NCBI RefSeq assembly: GCF_001999725.1
Contig: NZ_MDDP01000010.1
Coordinates: forward strand, 310,001-374,000
Origin: Cellulophaga omnivescoria
Lineage (GTDB): Bacteria; Bacteroidota; Bacteroidia; Flavobacteriales; Flavobacteriaceae
Length of the DNA: 64,000 nt
Direction of reading: 5' to 3'
The notes beneath the pieces were generated by a model. The model ran no database searches. It saw only the letters and a list, made by a program, of their open reading frames with translations, and had not been told where the DNA came from. A program made the translations under genes and the position numbers. Every line of letters begins with the position of its first letter. Position 1 is the stretch's first letter. Positions 28,981-37,367 of this stretch are shown piece after piece.

Positions 28981-29917
28981 ACTGTAATAAAATTTTCTTT
29001 TGACCTAACAATAGAGCCTTCTCTAGAACTTTGTCATCTAAGAGAATTAATTGTTTTGGATTAATTATTTGTTTTAACGCTAACTTATATAGGCTAAAAA
29101 CTGGGTCTGGAGCCACTAAAAATATGTTTTCTGTAGTTTGCTGTAAGTAGCTAATTTCATCGCCAATTAAAAGTCCACTTAAAAAATAATAGTTTTCTTC
29201 TTTTGTTTTTGTTTGAAGTAAATCTTTAGCTCTAATTGAAAATAAACTAGCACTAAATTGCCCTTGCAGTCCAAGTGAAACGCCTTCTAAGAAAGGTTTC
29301 TCTAATACAGTTGACGAGGTAGTACTAACCGAATTAACTAAAATGCTTTTTTTAGAAAGCACCTCAAATAACTCACCAGTCATATAATTTTTTAGTTCTG
29401 TGTAAACTTCATTATTGTATGTAATGTGTTTGCTGTGTGTTCCGGGTAGTAAAAGAATCCCTTTTTTGTATTCTTTTAATTCTTGTTCTAATCCTATGGC
29501 TTGTATTTCTTCGCCACGCATCATTCCAGAACTAGTTTTTGCGCCAGAAATTAAAAGTATTTCTAAATTATTTTTTAAAACTAAATGCTTCCAAATTAAA
29601 TTATTTCCGCAAGCATTAAGAGGAAAATCTGCATAGTTAAGCTCAAATAAACCAATATTAGCAGATGCCATACCTGCAGCAACAATTATATGTTTTTGGT
29701 GTTCTTTAGGCAAATTAGATATCTGTTCTTTTAAGTAGTCTGCAAAAAATAGAGTTTGTTCCTTATCACTTTGCTTTAAAAATTTTTCATAAAGCAATTT
29801 TATACCACAATATGTTTTGTGTTCTGCTAAAATTGTTAATGTAGTTGTTTCTACAACTCGTAATCTAAAATTAGAAGTTCCCCAATCACAGCTAATAAAG
29901 TAGTTTGGTAATGCCAT
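28967..29917 (-). CDS. dauC: 2-keto-3-deoxy-D-galactonate kinase
   Basis: 316 residues of the DgoK family. The N-terminal ATPase motif CDWGTSNFRLR and LLPGTHSKHI (phosphate and sugar binding) are typical. It phosphorylates 2-keto-3-deoxygalactonate to feed the aldolase encoded next. It abuts the aldehyde dehydrogenase gene on one side (no spacer) and overlaps the aldolase gene on the other, so the catabolic genes form a tight operon. The assignment is good; naming as dauC rests on the pathway context. Confidence 0.9.
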   Translation of the reverse strand: MALPNYFISCDWGTSNFRLRVVETTTLTILAEHKTYCGIKLLYEKFLKQSDKEQTLFFADYLKEQISNLPKEHQKHIIVAAGMASANIGLFELNYADFPLNACGNNLIWKHLVLKNNLEILLISGAKTSSGMMRGEEIQAIGLEQELKEYKKGILLLPGTHSKHITYNNEVYTELKNYMTGELFEVLSKKSILVNSVSTTSSTVLEKPFLEGVSLGLQGQFSASLFSIRAKDLLQTKTKEENYYFLSGLLIGDEISYLQQTTENIFLVAPDPVFSLYKLALKQIINPKQLILLDDKVLEKALLLGQKKILLQYDNK

Positions 29918-31366
29918 TTAGTTTAGTGCTTTTGTGACTCTTTTTTTAATTAAGTAATCATCTAACGCATAGGTAGAACAGTCTACACCAATACCACTAT
30001 TTTTAACACCGCCATGTGGCAAGTAAATATCGTACTTTACTCCGTTTAATTGCACTTCTCCAAACTCTAACTTATCAGAAAAGTATTGAAGAGTTTCTTT
30101 GTTTTTAGAAAACACATAAGAGGCCAAACCTGCGTCTGTATTGTTTGCGTACTCTATAACTTCTTCTTTAGTAGAAAAAGGAACAATAGTAGCTACTGGC
30201 CCAAAAATTTCTTCTTGTAAAATTGGAGCTTCAGGGTTATTTAGACTTACTACAGTAGGTTCAAAATAATAACCAGGTTGCTCTAACGCTTTTCCTCCAC
30301 ATTCTATTTTGCCGCCTTCTGCTACTGCTTGTTTTAGTATGCGTTCTACTTTTGTTACAGATTGTTTGTTGGTTAATGGACCCATTTCTGGTTTGTTTTC
30401 TTTACCAAAACCAATGGTTGTGTTTTTAAATTTTTCAACCATACCTTCTGTAAACTCTTTAAGAACAGAAGTGTGTATGTAAAACCTGTTTGGAGCAACA
30501 CATATTTGCCCTGTGTTTCCAACCTTTAATGCAGCGCCTATATTTATGGCTAACTCTAAATCTGCATCGTCAAAAACAATAAAAGGAGCATTGCCGCCAC
30601 ACTCCATACTGTATCTTTTTATAGATGTTTTACTACTTTGTTCTATTAACTTTTGTGCTGTTTCTGTAGAGCCAATCATAGTAATTAGTCTCGGTATTTT
30701 ACTTTCGCATAAAGGTATGCCTACGTTAGAAACATCACCACAAATTACAGTAACTACACCTTTTGGAAAATTAATCTCGTGACAAATTTCTCCTATAATG
30801 TATGCGGATAAAGGTGAGAATTCTGATGGTTTTAGTATAATGCTGCAACCAGCTGCCAGTGCTGGACCAAGTTTAAAGCCTAGATTTAATAGTGGAAAAT
30901 TGTAAGCTAAAAAAGCAACAGCAACACCTAGTGGTTGTGAAACAATATGGTGTTCATGAGTACCATCTTTATCTTCTATTTCTATATTGGTACGTTTTAC
31001 AATTTCTTCTGAGTAATATTTTAGTGAATTTGTAATACTTGTAAGGTCTTCTTCGCTTCCTTCCCAAGTTTTTCCCATTTCATGCATAATACTACTGCGT
31101 AGTAAATCGCTATTTTCTATTATTTTAGTTCTTAATTTGTCTATCCAGTTTAAACGTTCGGTTATAGGTAGGTTAGACCAGTATTTAAAACCTTCCTCAG
31201 CGGTTTCTAATGCATACTCAGTATCTTCTTTGCTTGCCCAAGCAAGGTGAGCAACAGCTTTTTCATCAGCAGGGCATATTACATCAAAAGATGCTCCATT
31301 AGAAGCATCTCTTAACTCGCCATTTATGTACAGTTTTTTATTACCGAATTTCAAATCTTTTTTCAT
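29918..31366 (-). CDS. dauA: NAD(P)-dependent aldehyde dehydrogenase, probable 3,6-anhydro-D-galactose dehydrogenase
   Basis: 482 residues from the ATG at 31366; an upstream in-frame ATG at 31387 would lengthen it by 7 residues and deepen the overlap with the previous gene. It belongs to the ALDH superfamily: Glu255 in YSMECGGNAPF (general base) and Cys289 in NTGQICVAPNR (nucleophile), with LKPSEFSPL in the cofactor site. In this operon it would oxidise 3,6-anhydro-D-galactose to 3,6-anhydro-D-galactonate. It is cytoplasmic. The start overlaps the cycloisomerase gene by 26 nt. The family is certain; the substrate is inferred from the complete pathway around it. Confidence 0.88.
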   Translation of the reverse strand: MKKDLKFGNKKLYINGELRDASNGASFDVICPADEKAVAHLAWASKEDTEYALETAEEGFKYWSNLPITERLNWIDKLRTKIIENSDLLRSSIMHEMGKTWEGSEEDLTSITNSLKYYSEEIVKRTNIEIEDKDGTHEHHIVSQPLGVAVAFLAYNFPLLNLGFKLGPALAAGCSIILKPSEFSPLSAYIIGEICHEINFPKGVVTVICGDVSNVGIPLCESKIPRLITMIGSTETAQKLIEQSSKTSIKRYSMECGGNAPFIVFDDADLELAINIGAALKVGNTGQICVAPNRFYIHTSVLKEFTEGMVEKFKNTTIGFGKENKPEMGPLTNKQSVTKVERILKQAVAEGGKIECGGKALEQPGYYFEPTVVSLNNPEAPILQEEIFGPVATIVPFSTKEEVIEYANNTDAGLASYVFSKNKETLQYFSDKLEFGEVQLNGVKYDIYLPHGGVKNSGIGVDCSTYALDDYLIKKRVTKALN

Positions 31367-32507
31367 TGTAGTGTGTTTCTTTATCAAGGTATTTTTCTAA
31401 CTCATCCATATTTACATCTACACCTAAACCAGGAGTGTTAGGAACGCATAATAGTCCGTTATTAATGGTAAGGTCGCACTTTGTAACAATATCTCTTAGG
31501 GCATTTTCAGATCTGTCTAATTCCATAGTTGGCAGATCGTTATACATTCGGCCTGGGTTTTTGTCTAGGTTGCCAACAAAATGGGCGGCAGCACTAATTG
31601 CAATCCAAGTGCCCCAAGAATGTGGTACAATATCTTTATTAAATACTTGAGCTAAGGTTGCAATTCGTTTGGCTTCTGTTAAGCCCCCAGACGCACAAAT
31701 ATCTGGCTGAGCAATATCTACGCATTCGTTTTCTAAAAGTCGTTTAAAACCAAACTTTAGATACTCACATTCGCCACCGGCAATAGGAATAGACGTGCTT
31801 TTTCTTAGTTTTTTATAACCTTCATAATCTTCTGGAGAAACGGGCTCTTCAAACCAAGAAATATTATACTTCTCTACTTTTCGGCAAAGTTCTATTGCTT
31901 CTTGATAACTGTAAGCGTGGTTTGCATCAATCATCAATCTAATGTCATCTCCAATAGCTTTTCTAATTGCGGCTACATACTTTACATCTTCATTAATACT
32001 TAAGCCAACTTTCATTTTTATTGCTTTAAAACCTTGAGATTTATAGAGTTTGGCTTCGTTTATTAAAACTTTTTCTAGGTCATCTACTCGTGTAAAATAT
32101 AAGCCAGTAGCATATGGTTGTATGGTAGGGTTTTTTAAACCGCCTAAAAGCACTGCAACGGATTTATTTAGTAGTTTTCCCTTAATGTCCCACAAGGCAA
32201 CATCAATAGCGCTTAAAGCAGCTTGTAAACTTCCACTTCTGGCGTAATCCATAGATCTTCGGTACATTTCTTGCCATAATACCTCGTTTTCTATAGCCTT
32301 TTTGCCTACAATAAAAGGTTTAAAAAATTCTATACCGGCTTTAATTACACCCGCAGGGCCATAGCCTTCTCCCCAGCCATATGTTCCGTCTTCTAATGTA
32401 ATTTTAACTAGGCATATTTTTCTGGTGTTGTATTGCCATTGCGAAAAATAAAAGGGTGTATCCAACTCGTGGCTAATTACGTAAGGCTCTATGTTTTTTA
32501 TTTTCAT
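31341..32507 (-). CDS. dauB: Enolase-superfamily sugar-acid cycloisomerase, probable 3,6-anhydro-D-galactonate cycloisomerase
   Basis: 388 residues from the ATG at 32507 (MKIKNIEPYVIS, the usual family start); an upstream ATG at 32549 is less likely. The enolase-superfamily catalytic set is visible: KAIKMKVG (base Lys pair), MIDANHAYS (Asp), SWFEEPV (Glu), GGECEYLKFG (Glu) and PHSWGTW (His, general base). This fits the mandelate racemase/muconate lactonising group. It would open the 3,6-anhydro ring to give 2-keto-3-deoxygalactonate. It is the second gene of the operon after the RhaT-like permease. The substrate is inferred from neighbours. Confidence 0.87.
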   Translation of the reverse strand: MKIKNIEPYVISHELDTPFYFSQWQYNTRKICLVKITLEDGTYGWGEGYGPAGVIKAGIEFFKPFIVGKKAIENEVLWQEMYRRSMDYARSGSLQAALSAIDVALWDIKGKLLNKSVAVLLGGLKNPTIQPYATGLYFTRVDDLEKVLINEAKLYKSQGFKAIKMKVGLSINEDVKYVAAIRKAIGDDIRLMIDANHAYSYQEAIELCRKVEKYNISWFEEPVSPEDYEGYKKLRKSTSIPIAGGECEYLKFGFKRLLENECVDIAQPDICASGGLTEAKRIATLAQVFNKDIVPHSWGTWIAISAAAHFVGNLDKNPGRMYNDLPTMELDRSENALRDIVTKCDLTINNGLLCVPNTPGLGVDVNMDELEKYLDKETHYNEKRFEIR

Positions 32508-32592
32508 ACCAAAGTGGATTTTTAGACACCTAAGAGATTTGATAAACAATTAGGGGTGTATTTTTATAATTATGGTTAATGTGTGTTACAAT

Positions 32593-33606
32593 CTAATAAT
32601 TGGCATATCCTAAAATGCATATAGCAGTTATAAGTATTGCTAGGCCTCCCATTAATAGTTTAAAAGGACCATTAGCATTTTTCCATTCGCCTGCTCTATA
32701 TGCCCAAAAATTACTTATTATAAGAGCTAAACCTAGTAGAATTGGCCAGCCAATAACAGGACCTAAATCTCCCATTAAGGCTGCGCCTTGCCCGTATACA
32801 CCAAGAGCAGCAAACCAGAATATCCCAGTAGCAATTGCCCATATGTATGCTTTTTTGCTGTTTTTTACTTTAAAAGAGCTCCAAGTGTTATTTTTAACTA
32901 ATCTAAAAATTGCATAGCCACCATTCATTGCAAAAGCGCCAATTAAAACAACAACCCATGAAGCTAAACTTGCATTTTGTGTGCTAACATCATAATTATC
33001 TACGGCTATTTTTGCTACAGGAGCTGCATTAGAAAAACCTACATTTAAAAATGCAGATAAAACACCAGATGCAACTGCAATTAAGACACCCAGTTTTATA
33101 GATTTGTTAGTTGTGTTAGAATCGTTACTGCTTTTAAGTTTATCTCTTTTAACACCAGCAACAGCTGTAACGGCCACACCAATTAAAAGTAAAAGTACGC
33201 CTGTTAAAATAATAGGAAAAGAAGGTTCCGAAAATGCACCTTCAATTTGAAATAGCGGAATAATGCACCCCATAGAAGCAGCTAGTCCCATAACTATACC
33301 GTATGTAATAGATATTCCTGTTTTTTCTACACTAACACCAAAAAGAATACCTCCAATTCCCCATAAAAAGCCGTATAATGCAGCGGTCCAGAACGTGCTA
33401 GAATCTGTAGCTGTAATAACGCTATACAAATCTGGAATTACAATAAATGCCCAGATTACAGGAACTGCAATCATAGCAACAAAAGATTGTATTAGCCACC
33501 AAGCTTCCCATTTTAATGGTGCTATGTATTTCATTCCTAGTCCAAAAGTTCCTTGAAAAAAGCTCGCAAATATGACTAAGATAATTGCTAATGAATAAGT
33601 GTTCAT
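32593..33606 (-). CDS. RhaT-family sugar:proton symporter
   Basis: 337 residues with about ten hydrophobic membrane segments and the L-rhamnose/H+ symporter (RhaT) layout (FFQGTFGLGMKYIAPLKWEAWW at the start; GPVIGWPILLG near the end). It would carry a monosaccharide across the inner membrane. As the first gene of the dau operon and directly behind a PUL operator, the likely cargo is 3,6-anhydro-D-galactose or galactose rather than rhamnose; that is inference. No rhamnose-catabolism genes are present in the window. Confidence 0.85.
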   Translation of the reverse strand: MNTYSLAIILVIFASFFQGTFGLGMKYIAPLKWEAWWLIQSFVAMIAVPVIWAFIVIPDLYSVITATDSSTFWTAALYGFLWGIGGILFGVSVEKTGISITYGIVMGLAASMGCIIPLFQIEGAFSEPSFPIILTGVLLLLIGVAVTAVAGVKRDKLKSSNDSNTTNKSIKLGVLIAVASGVLSAFLNVGFSNAAPVAKIAVDNYDVSTQNASLASWVVVLIGAFAMNGGYAIFRLVKNNTWSSFKVKNSKKAYIWAIATGIFWFAALGVYGQGAALMGDLGPVIGWPILLGLALIISNFWAYRAGEWKNANGPFKLLMGGLAILITAICILGYANY

Positions 33607-33678
33607 TTAATGAGTGGTTTTTGTGATAGTTGATTTGAATAATGAAGCGCAAATAATTTACTTTTCATTTGTATATCA

Positions 33679-33743
33679 CAAAGAAACCTTAATATAGAAT
33701 GTGATTATTGAAGAATTTTACCTTACAGCAGCACTATTTTACC
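33679..33743 (-). promoter_or_regulatory. PUL operator and promoter of the rhaT-dau-GH129-GH2 operon
   Basis: The clearest copy. On the minus strand GGTAAAATAGTGCT starts at 33743 and GGTAAAATTCTT at 33722, exactly 21 bp apart with eight identical leading bases. A minus-7-like TTTCTTTG starts at 33686, 57 bp after the first half-site. The RhaT-like gene begins 73 nt downstream. Confidence 0.7.
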
Positions 33744-33769
33744 CTTTAAGCACAAAATTGACAATTGAG

Positions 33770-35074
33770 TTAGTTGTTAAAAAATGTATATGCTATAAAA
33801 ACCATTAATCCGCCAGATAAAGAAACAATTGCGGTTAACAGGCTAAAGGATTTTAGCAGTTTTGGGACTGTTATATGATGTATTTCTTTAAATAGCCAAA
33901 AGAAACTGCTATTTACGTGTATAACTCCTAATGAACCTGTACAAATTGCAGCAGTTGTAAAGGTAGGATCCAGTGTGCCATTACTAATTAGTGGTGCAAC
34001 TATAGATGCAGTAGTTATTAGTGAAACGGTAATGGAGCCAGTTACAGTTGTAAAAAGCATGCTAAGTAAAAATGGCACAATTATACCCATTGAAGAGATA
34101 GAGTCTGTGTTTGAGAAAAGGGAGCTAACAATACCAGTATCTTTTATAACCTGACCAAAAGCGCCGCCTGTGCCTGTAATTAAAATAACTATAGCGGTTT
34201 TAGCGCCAGCTGTATTTAAGTATGAATTTAACTTAGTAGAAAATGATTTTTTTTCTAGTAGCGGTAATGCAAAAATAATCCCTATTAACAGTGCCCAAAT
34301 GGGGTTTTTAATGAACGCGACAAAGGCGTTTTCTTGTTTTATTATTGTACCAACAGACATTAATACAAGAGGTATAAGTAGGGCTGCAAAAGGTAGAATT
34401 TTTTTGTATCCTGTTAGTTTCTTTTTTGTAGTGCTCTGCAGCTTATTGGTATCTATATTATTGCTAGTTTGTAAATTTTTTTTATTGATTTTTAGCCACA
34501 TTAAACACCCAGCTATAGCGGCAATAGCTACAATAACGTTTAAGGGTATAATTTTACCTACACTTATATTAAATGCGGATGCCACTGCTAATGGCCCTGG
34601 TGTTGGTGGTATTAGAGCGTGCGCCACAGTTAAGCTAATTGCTAAGGAGAGGCCTAGTACTAATATGGAGTGTCCTGACTTTTTTGACAATACGTGCAAT
34701 GTGGGTAGTAGTGTTAAGTAAGCAACATCCATAAAAACTGGTATTCCTATTAAAAAGCCTATTATGGCCATACTTAGGGGTAAATACTTTGTGCCAAAGA
34801 GGGCTATAATACTATCGGCTATTAAGTCAGATCCTCCGGTGTTAGACAAAATCTCTCCAAGTAAGGCTCCAAATAAAATTATTAGACCAATCCATTTTAA
34901 GGTGTTTCCAAAACCATTTAAAAGGCTTTCTGTTACGCTTGTTACGTTACCGCCTGTTGCTAAGCCAAGTAATAGTCCAAAAACAAGTAAAGCGGGTATG
35001 GGATGAACCTTAAATACAGTAACGGCTATAATTAATAAAGCAATACAAACAGTTAGCGTAATTAAAGCGAGCAT
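33770..35074 (-). CDS. GntP-family sugar-acid:proton symporter
   Basis: 434 residues, very hydrophobic, with 12 or more membrane segments. Typical GntP features include PALLVFGLLLGL near the start, HALIPPTPGPLAVA, and the C-terminal GVIHVNSSFFWLF. The family imports gluconate and related aldonic acids. Within this locus an anhydrogalactonate or galactonate import role fits, which would complement periplasmic oxidation of anhydrogalactose by the molybdenum enzyme. That link is inference. It has its own operator and promoter-like element just upstream and appears monocistronic. Confidence 0.87.
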   Translation of the reverse strand: MLALITLTVCIALLIIAVTVFKVHPIPALLVFGLLLGLATGGNVTSVTESLLNGFGNTLKWIGLIILFGALLGEILSNTGGSDLIADSIIALFGTKYLPLSMAIIGFLIGIPVFMDVAYLTLLPTLHVLSKKSGHSILVLGLSLAISLTVAHALIPPTPGPLAVASAFNISVGKIIPLNVIVAIAAIAGCLMWLKINKKNLQTSNNIDTNKLQSTTKKKLTGYKKILPFAALLIPLVLMSVGTIIKQENAFVAFIKNPIWALLIGIIFALPLLEKKSFSTKLNSYLNTAGAKTAIVILITGTGGAFGQVIKDTGIVSSLFSNTDSISSMGIIVPFLLSMLFTTVTGSITVSLITTASIVAPLISNGTLDPTFTTAAICTGSLGVIHVNSSFFWLFKEIHHITVPKLLKSFSLLTAIVSLSGGLMVFIAYTFFNN

Positions 35075-35101
35075 AGTGAGGTGTGGTTATAAATAATAAA
35101 A

Positions 35102-35166
35102 CAAAAATAGGCGTAATATTTCTTTAATTGTGCAACGTATTTACCTGTTAGTAGCATTATACTACC
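35102..35166 (-). promoter_or_regulatory. PUL operator and promoter of the GntP-like permease
   Basis: On the minus strand GGTAGTATAATGCT starts at 35166 and GGTAAATACG at 35145, 21 bp apart. A perfect minus-7 box TATTTTTG starts at 35109, 57 bp after half-site 1 and 28 nt before the ATG. Confidence 0.65.
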
Positions 35167-35169
35167 ATT

Positions 35170-36057
35170 TTAAATTAGAGTGGTTATTTTTTTGTTATAC
35201 TTTTCCATATACTCAGATGGTGTAACTTTCATTAATGCTTTAAATTGCCTGTTAAAGTTAGTGAGTGTATTAAACCCAGATTGGTAGCAGACTGTAGAAA
35301 TTTGCATTTCCCCCTCTATTAAAAGTTTGCAAGCGTGCCTTAATCTAATTTCATTAAGGTATTGCGTAAAAGATTTATGGGTTCTTTTTTTAAAGTATCT
35401 GCAAAAGGCATTTGGAGTCATAAAAGCAATAGAGGCAACTTCTTCTAGCTCTATTTTTTTGTCAAAATTTTCAGTTAAAAATAAAATTACTCTTGCCATA
35501 CGGTCTTTTTCGTTTTTGTTGTATGTGTTTGTTATAACCTCTGAGCATAAAGGTTTATAGTTTTCACTTACAGATAAAATATCTAAAATTTTTAACAAGC
35601 CAATTATTCTAGATAAGCCTTTGTTCCCCACTAAACCTAGTATGTGGTTATGAGCTAAGTATGTTGCAGCCTTAGAAAATTGAAGCCCCATATTGGCCTT
35701 TTTAAAAAGAACTTGTAATTTTTTTGCTTCTGCCAAATCTAAAAAATCAGATCCTAAAAAATCATTTTCAAATTTAATAACTATAAGGTTTACGGCTTCG
35801 TCTTCTAGCTTGTCTGCATAATATTCTTTATGGTTTTTAAATAAGTGTGGTACGTTGCTTCCTATTAAATACAATTCCCCTGGCGCAAAATTTCCTATAG
35901 AGTTGCCAACATAACGAGTGCCTGTGCTTTTTATAAAATAGATAAGTTCTAGCTCTTTATGAAAATGCCAATTTTGCTCAATGCAAGGCATTCTATCTTG
36001 GCGAGCTAGGAAAGAGTTTTCAGGCCTTTTCTCTGTTTGTTTGTATGTTAACTTCAT
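35170..36057 (-). CDS. AraC-family transcriptional regulator with cupin sensor
   Basis: 295 residues. The N-terminal half is a cupin-like ligand-binding domain (WHFHKELELIYFIKSTGTRYVG, NFAPGELYLIGSNVPH). The C-terminal 100 residues are the double helix-turn-helix of AraC/XylS proteins (ELEEVASIAFMTPNAFCRYF, then ISTVCYQSGFNTLTNFNRQF and VTPSEYMEKY). It marks the end of the PUL. The direct-repeat operators in front of the PUL units have the 21-bp spacing typical of AraC-family sites, so this is the prime candidate for the activator that reads them. The inducer may be a carrageenan-derived sugar. Confidence 0.92.
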   Translation of the reverse strand: MKLTYKQTEKRPENSFLARQDRMPCIEQNWHFHKELELIYFIKSTGTRYVGNSIGNFAPGELYLIGSNVPHLFKNHKEYYADKLEDEAVNLIVIKFENDFLGSDFLDLAEAKKLQVLFKKANMGLQFSKAATYLAHNHILGLVGNKGLSRIIGLLKILDILSVSENYKPLCSEVITNTYNKNEKDRMARVILFLTENFDKKIELEEVASIAFMTPNAFCRYFKKRTHKSFTQYLNEIRLRHACKLLIEGEMQISTVCYQSGFNTLTNFNRQFKALMKVTPSEYMEKYNKKITTLI

Positions 36058-36159
36058 AGCAGTTTAATTTAATTTCGTAATAAAAAAATAAGTTTTTATT
36101 TCTGAAGTGGTTATAAATATAAAAAATTAACCTGATATATGTTAATTATTATTTTTTTA

Positions 36160-36190
36160 GGTAAAATAGTGCTAATAGGTGTGTTTTTGT
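36160..36190 (+). promoter_or_regulatory. Lone PUL operator half-site near araC
   Basis: GGTAAAATAGTGCT at 36160-36173 on the plus strand is identical to half-site 1 of the rhaT operon. The following GGTGTG lies only 18 bp away, and no minus-7 box sits at the standard distance. It points away from the araC-type gene, about 100 nt upstream of it, so autoregulation is possible but unproven. Confidence 0.45.
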
Positions 36191-36326
36191 TAGTTATATG
36201 TAATTTATATCTTTTGTAATGCCTACTTTTTAAAGTTAACTTATAGCTTAGTTTGTGTTGCTAATTTTGGTGCTATGCTGTTCACTTGATTAAAAAATTG
36301 TAAATTTCGCCTAGAATTTAGTTTTT

Positions 36327-36803
36327 ATGCAAAGAGCAGCTTTATTTCTTATGATATTTCTTTGCGTTTCTTGCGATTTTTTTGATTCTAGAGCAGAAAA
36401 AACTCAGAAGATTATTAAGCAAGAAATGGAGGGTATTAATTGGAATGCTATAGATCAATTTCCGTTGTTTGAAGGGTGCGATGAACTTGCTTCGAAAGAA
36501 GTACAGAAAAAATGTTTTGAAGAAATGTTATTGTTGCATTACTCAGAAATACTAGGAGATTTTGAGTTTGTTTTAGATAGAACCATTAAAGATACCATAC
36601 GTATTGATGTGTTAATAGATAGTAAGGGAGAAATTTCTGTTTTAGATATAGAGCAAGATTCAATTATTACTAGTCAAATACCAGGTTTTAATGGTATAAT
36701 TTCTCGTGGTATTAAAAGCCTACCAAAATTAAAGCCCGCTTTAAAAAGAGGAATACCGGTAAGGGCCAAATTTAGAATTCCTTTAGTAATAAATACCAAA
36801 TAA
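36327..36803 (+). CDS. TonB-like C-terminal domain lipoprotein
   Basis: 158 residues with a lipoprotein signal (FLCVSC, Cys16). The middle carries the FPLFEGCDEL motif and Cys pair often found just before TonB C-terminal domains in flavobacteria. The end (IDVLIDSKGEISVLDIEQDS to VRAKFRIPLVI) fits the beta-alpha-beta TonB fold. It lacks the proline-rich span and the transmembrane anchor of a true TonB, so it may be an accessory protein. It begins a plus-strand run, 5 nt before ruvC. Confidence 0.6.
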   Translation: MQRAALFLMIFLCVSCDFFDSRAEKTQKIIKQEMEGINWNAIDQFPLFEGCDELASKEVQKKCFEEMLLLHYSEILGDFEFVLDRTIKDTIRIDVLIDSKGEISVLDIEQDSIITSQIPGFNGIISRGIKSLPKLKPALKRGIPVRAKFRIPLVINTK

Positions 36804-36808
36804 AAATA

Positions 36809-37363
36809 GTGGCTAAAGAAAGAATTATATTAGGTGTAGATCCTGGTACAACTATTATGGGGTTTGGCCTTATAAAAGTGGTGGGTAAAAAAATGGAGTT
36901 TTTGCAAATGAATGAACTTTTATTACAGAAGTATAAAGACCCTTACACCAAACTTAAACTTATTTTTGAGCGCACTATAGAGCTTATAGATACGTATCAC
37001 CCAGATGAAATGGCATTAGAGGCTCCTTTTTATGGCAAAAATGTACAGTCTATGTTAAAATTAGGCCGTGCACAAGGCGTGGCAATGGCAGCAGGTTTGT
37101 CTAGACAACTAGTAATAACGGAGTATATGCCTAAAAAAATTAAAATGGCAATTACGGGTAATGGTAATGCAAGTAAAGAACAGGTGGCTGGTATGTTAAA
37201 AAGTACTCTAGGGTTAAAAGAATTACCAAAAAACTTAGATGCCACAGATGGTTTGGCAGCAGCGGTTTGCCATTTTTACAATAGCGGAAAAATAGAAACA
37301 GGTAAAAGTTACTCTGGTTGGGATTCTTTTGTAAAGCAAAACCAAAATAGGGTAAAAAAATAA
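36809..37363 (+). CDS. ruvC: Crossover junction endodeoxyribonuclease RuvC
   Basis: 184 residues, the normal RuvC length, starting at GTG (VAKERIILGVDPGT). Acidic catalytic residues are visible in LGVDPGTTIMGFG (Asp), MALEAPFYGKN (Glu) and the C-terminal DATDGLAAAVCH (Asp pair). It cuts Holliday junctions together with RuvAB, which are not in the window. It lies 4 nt before hemW. Confidence 0.96.
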   Translation: MAKERIILGVDPGTTIMGFGLIKVVGKKMEFLQMNELLLQKYKDPYTKLKLIFERTIELIDTYHPDEMALEAPFYGKNVQSMLKLGRAQGVAMAAGLSRQLVITEYMPKKIKMAITGNGNASKEQVAGMLKSTLGLKELPKNLDATDGLAAAVCHFYNSGKIETGKSYSGWDSFVKQNQNRVKK

Positions 37364-37367
37364 AAAA

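Noticed and set aside
32508-32592. Separate operator for the cycloisomerase gene
   Set aside because: No GGTAAAAT-type repeat is found in the 85-bp gap; the gene is better explained by read-through from the RhaT-like gene.
34170-34721. Plus-strand open frame of 183 codons inside the GntP-like gene
   Set aside because: It lies wholly antisense to a clear 434-residue permease and has no recognisable domain.
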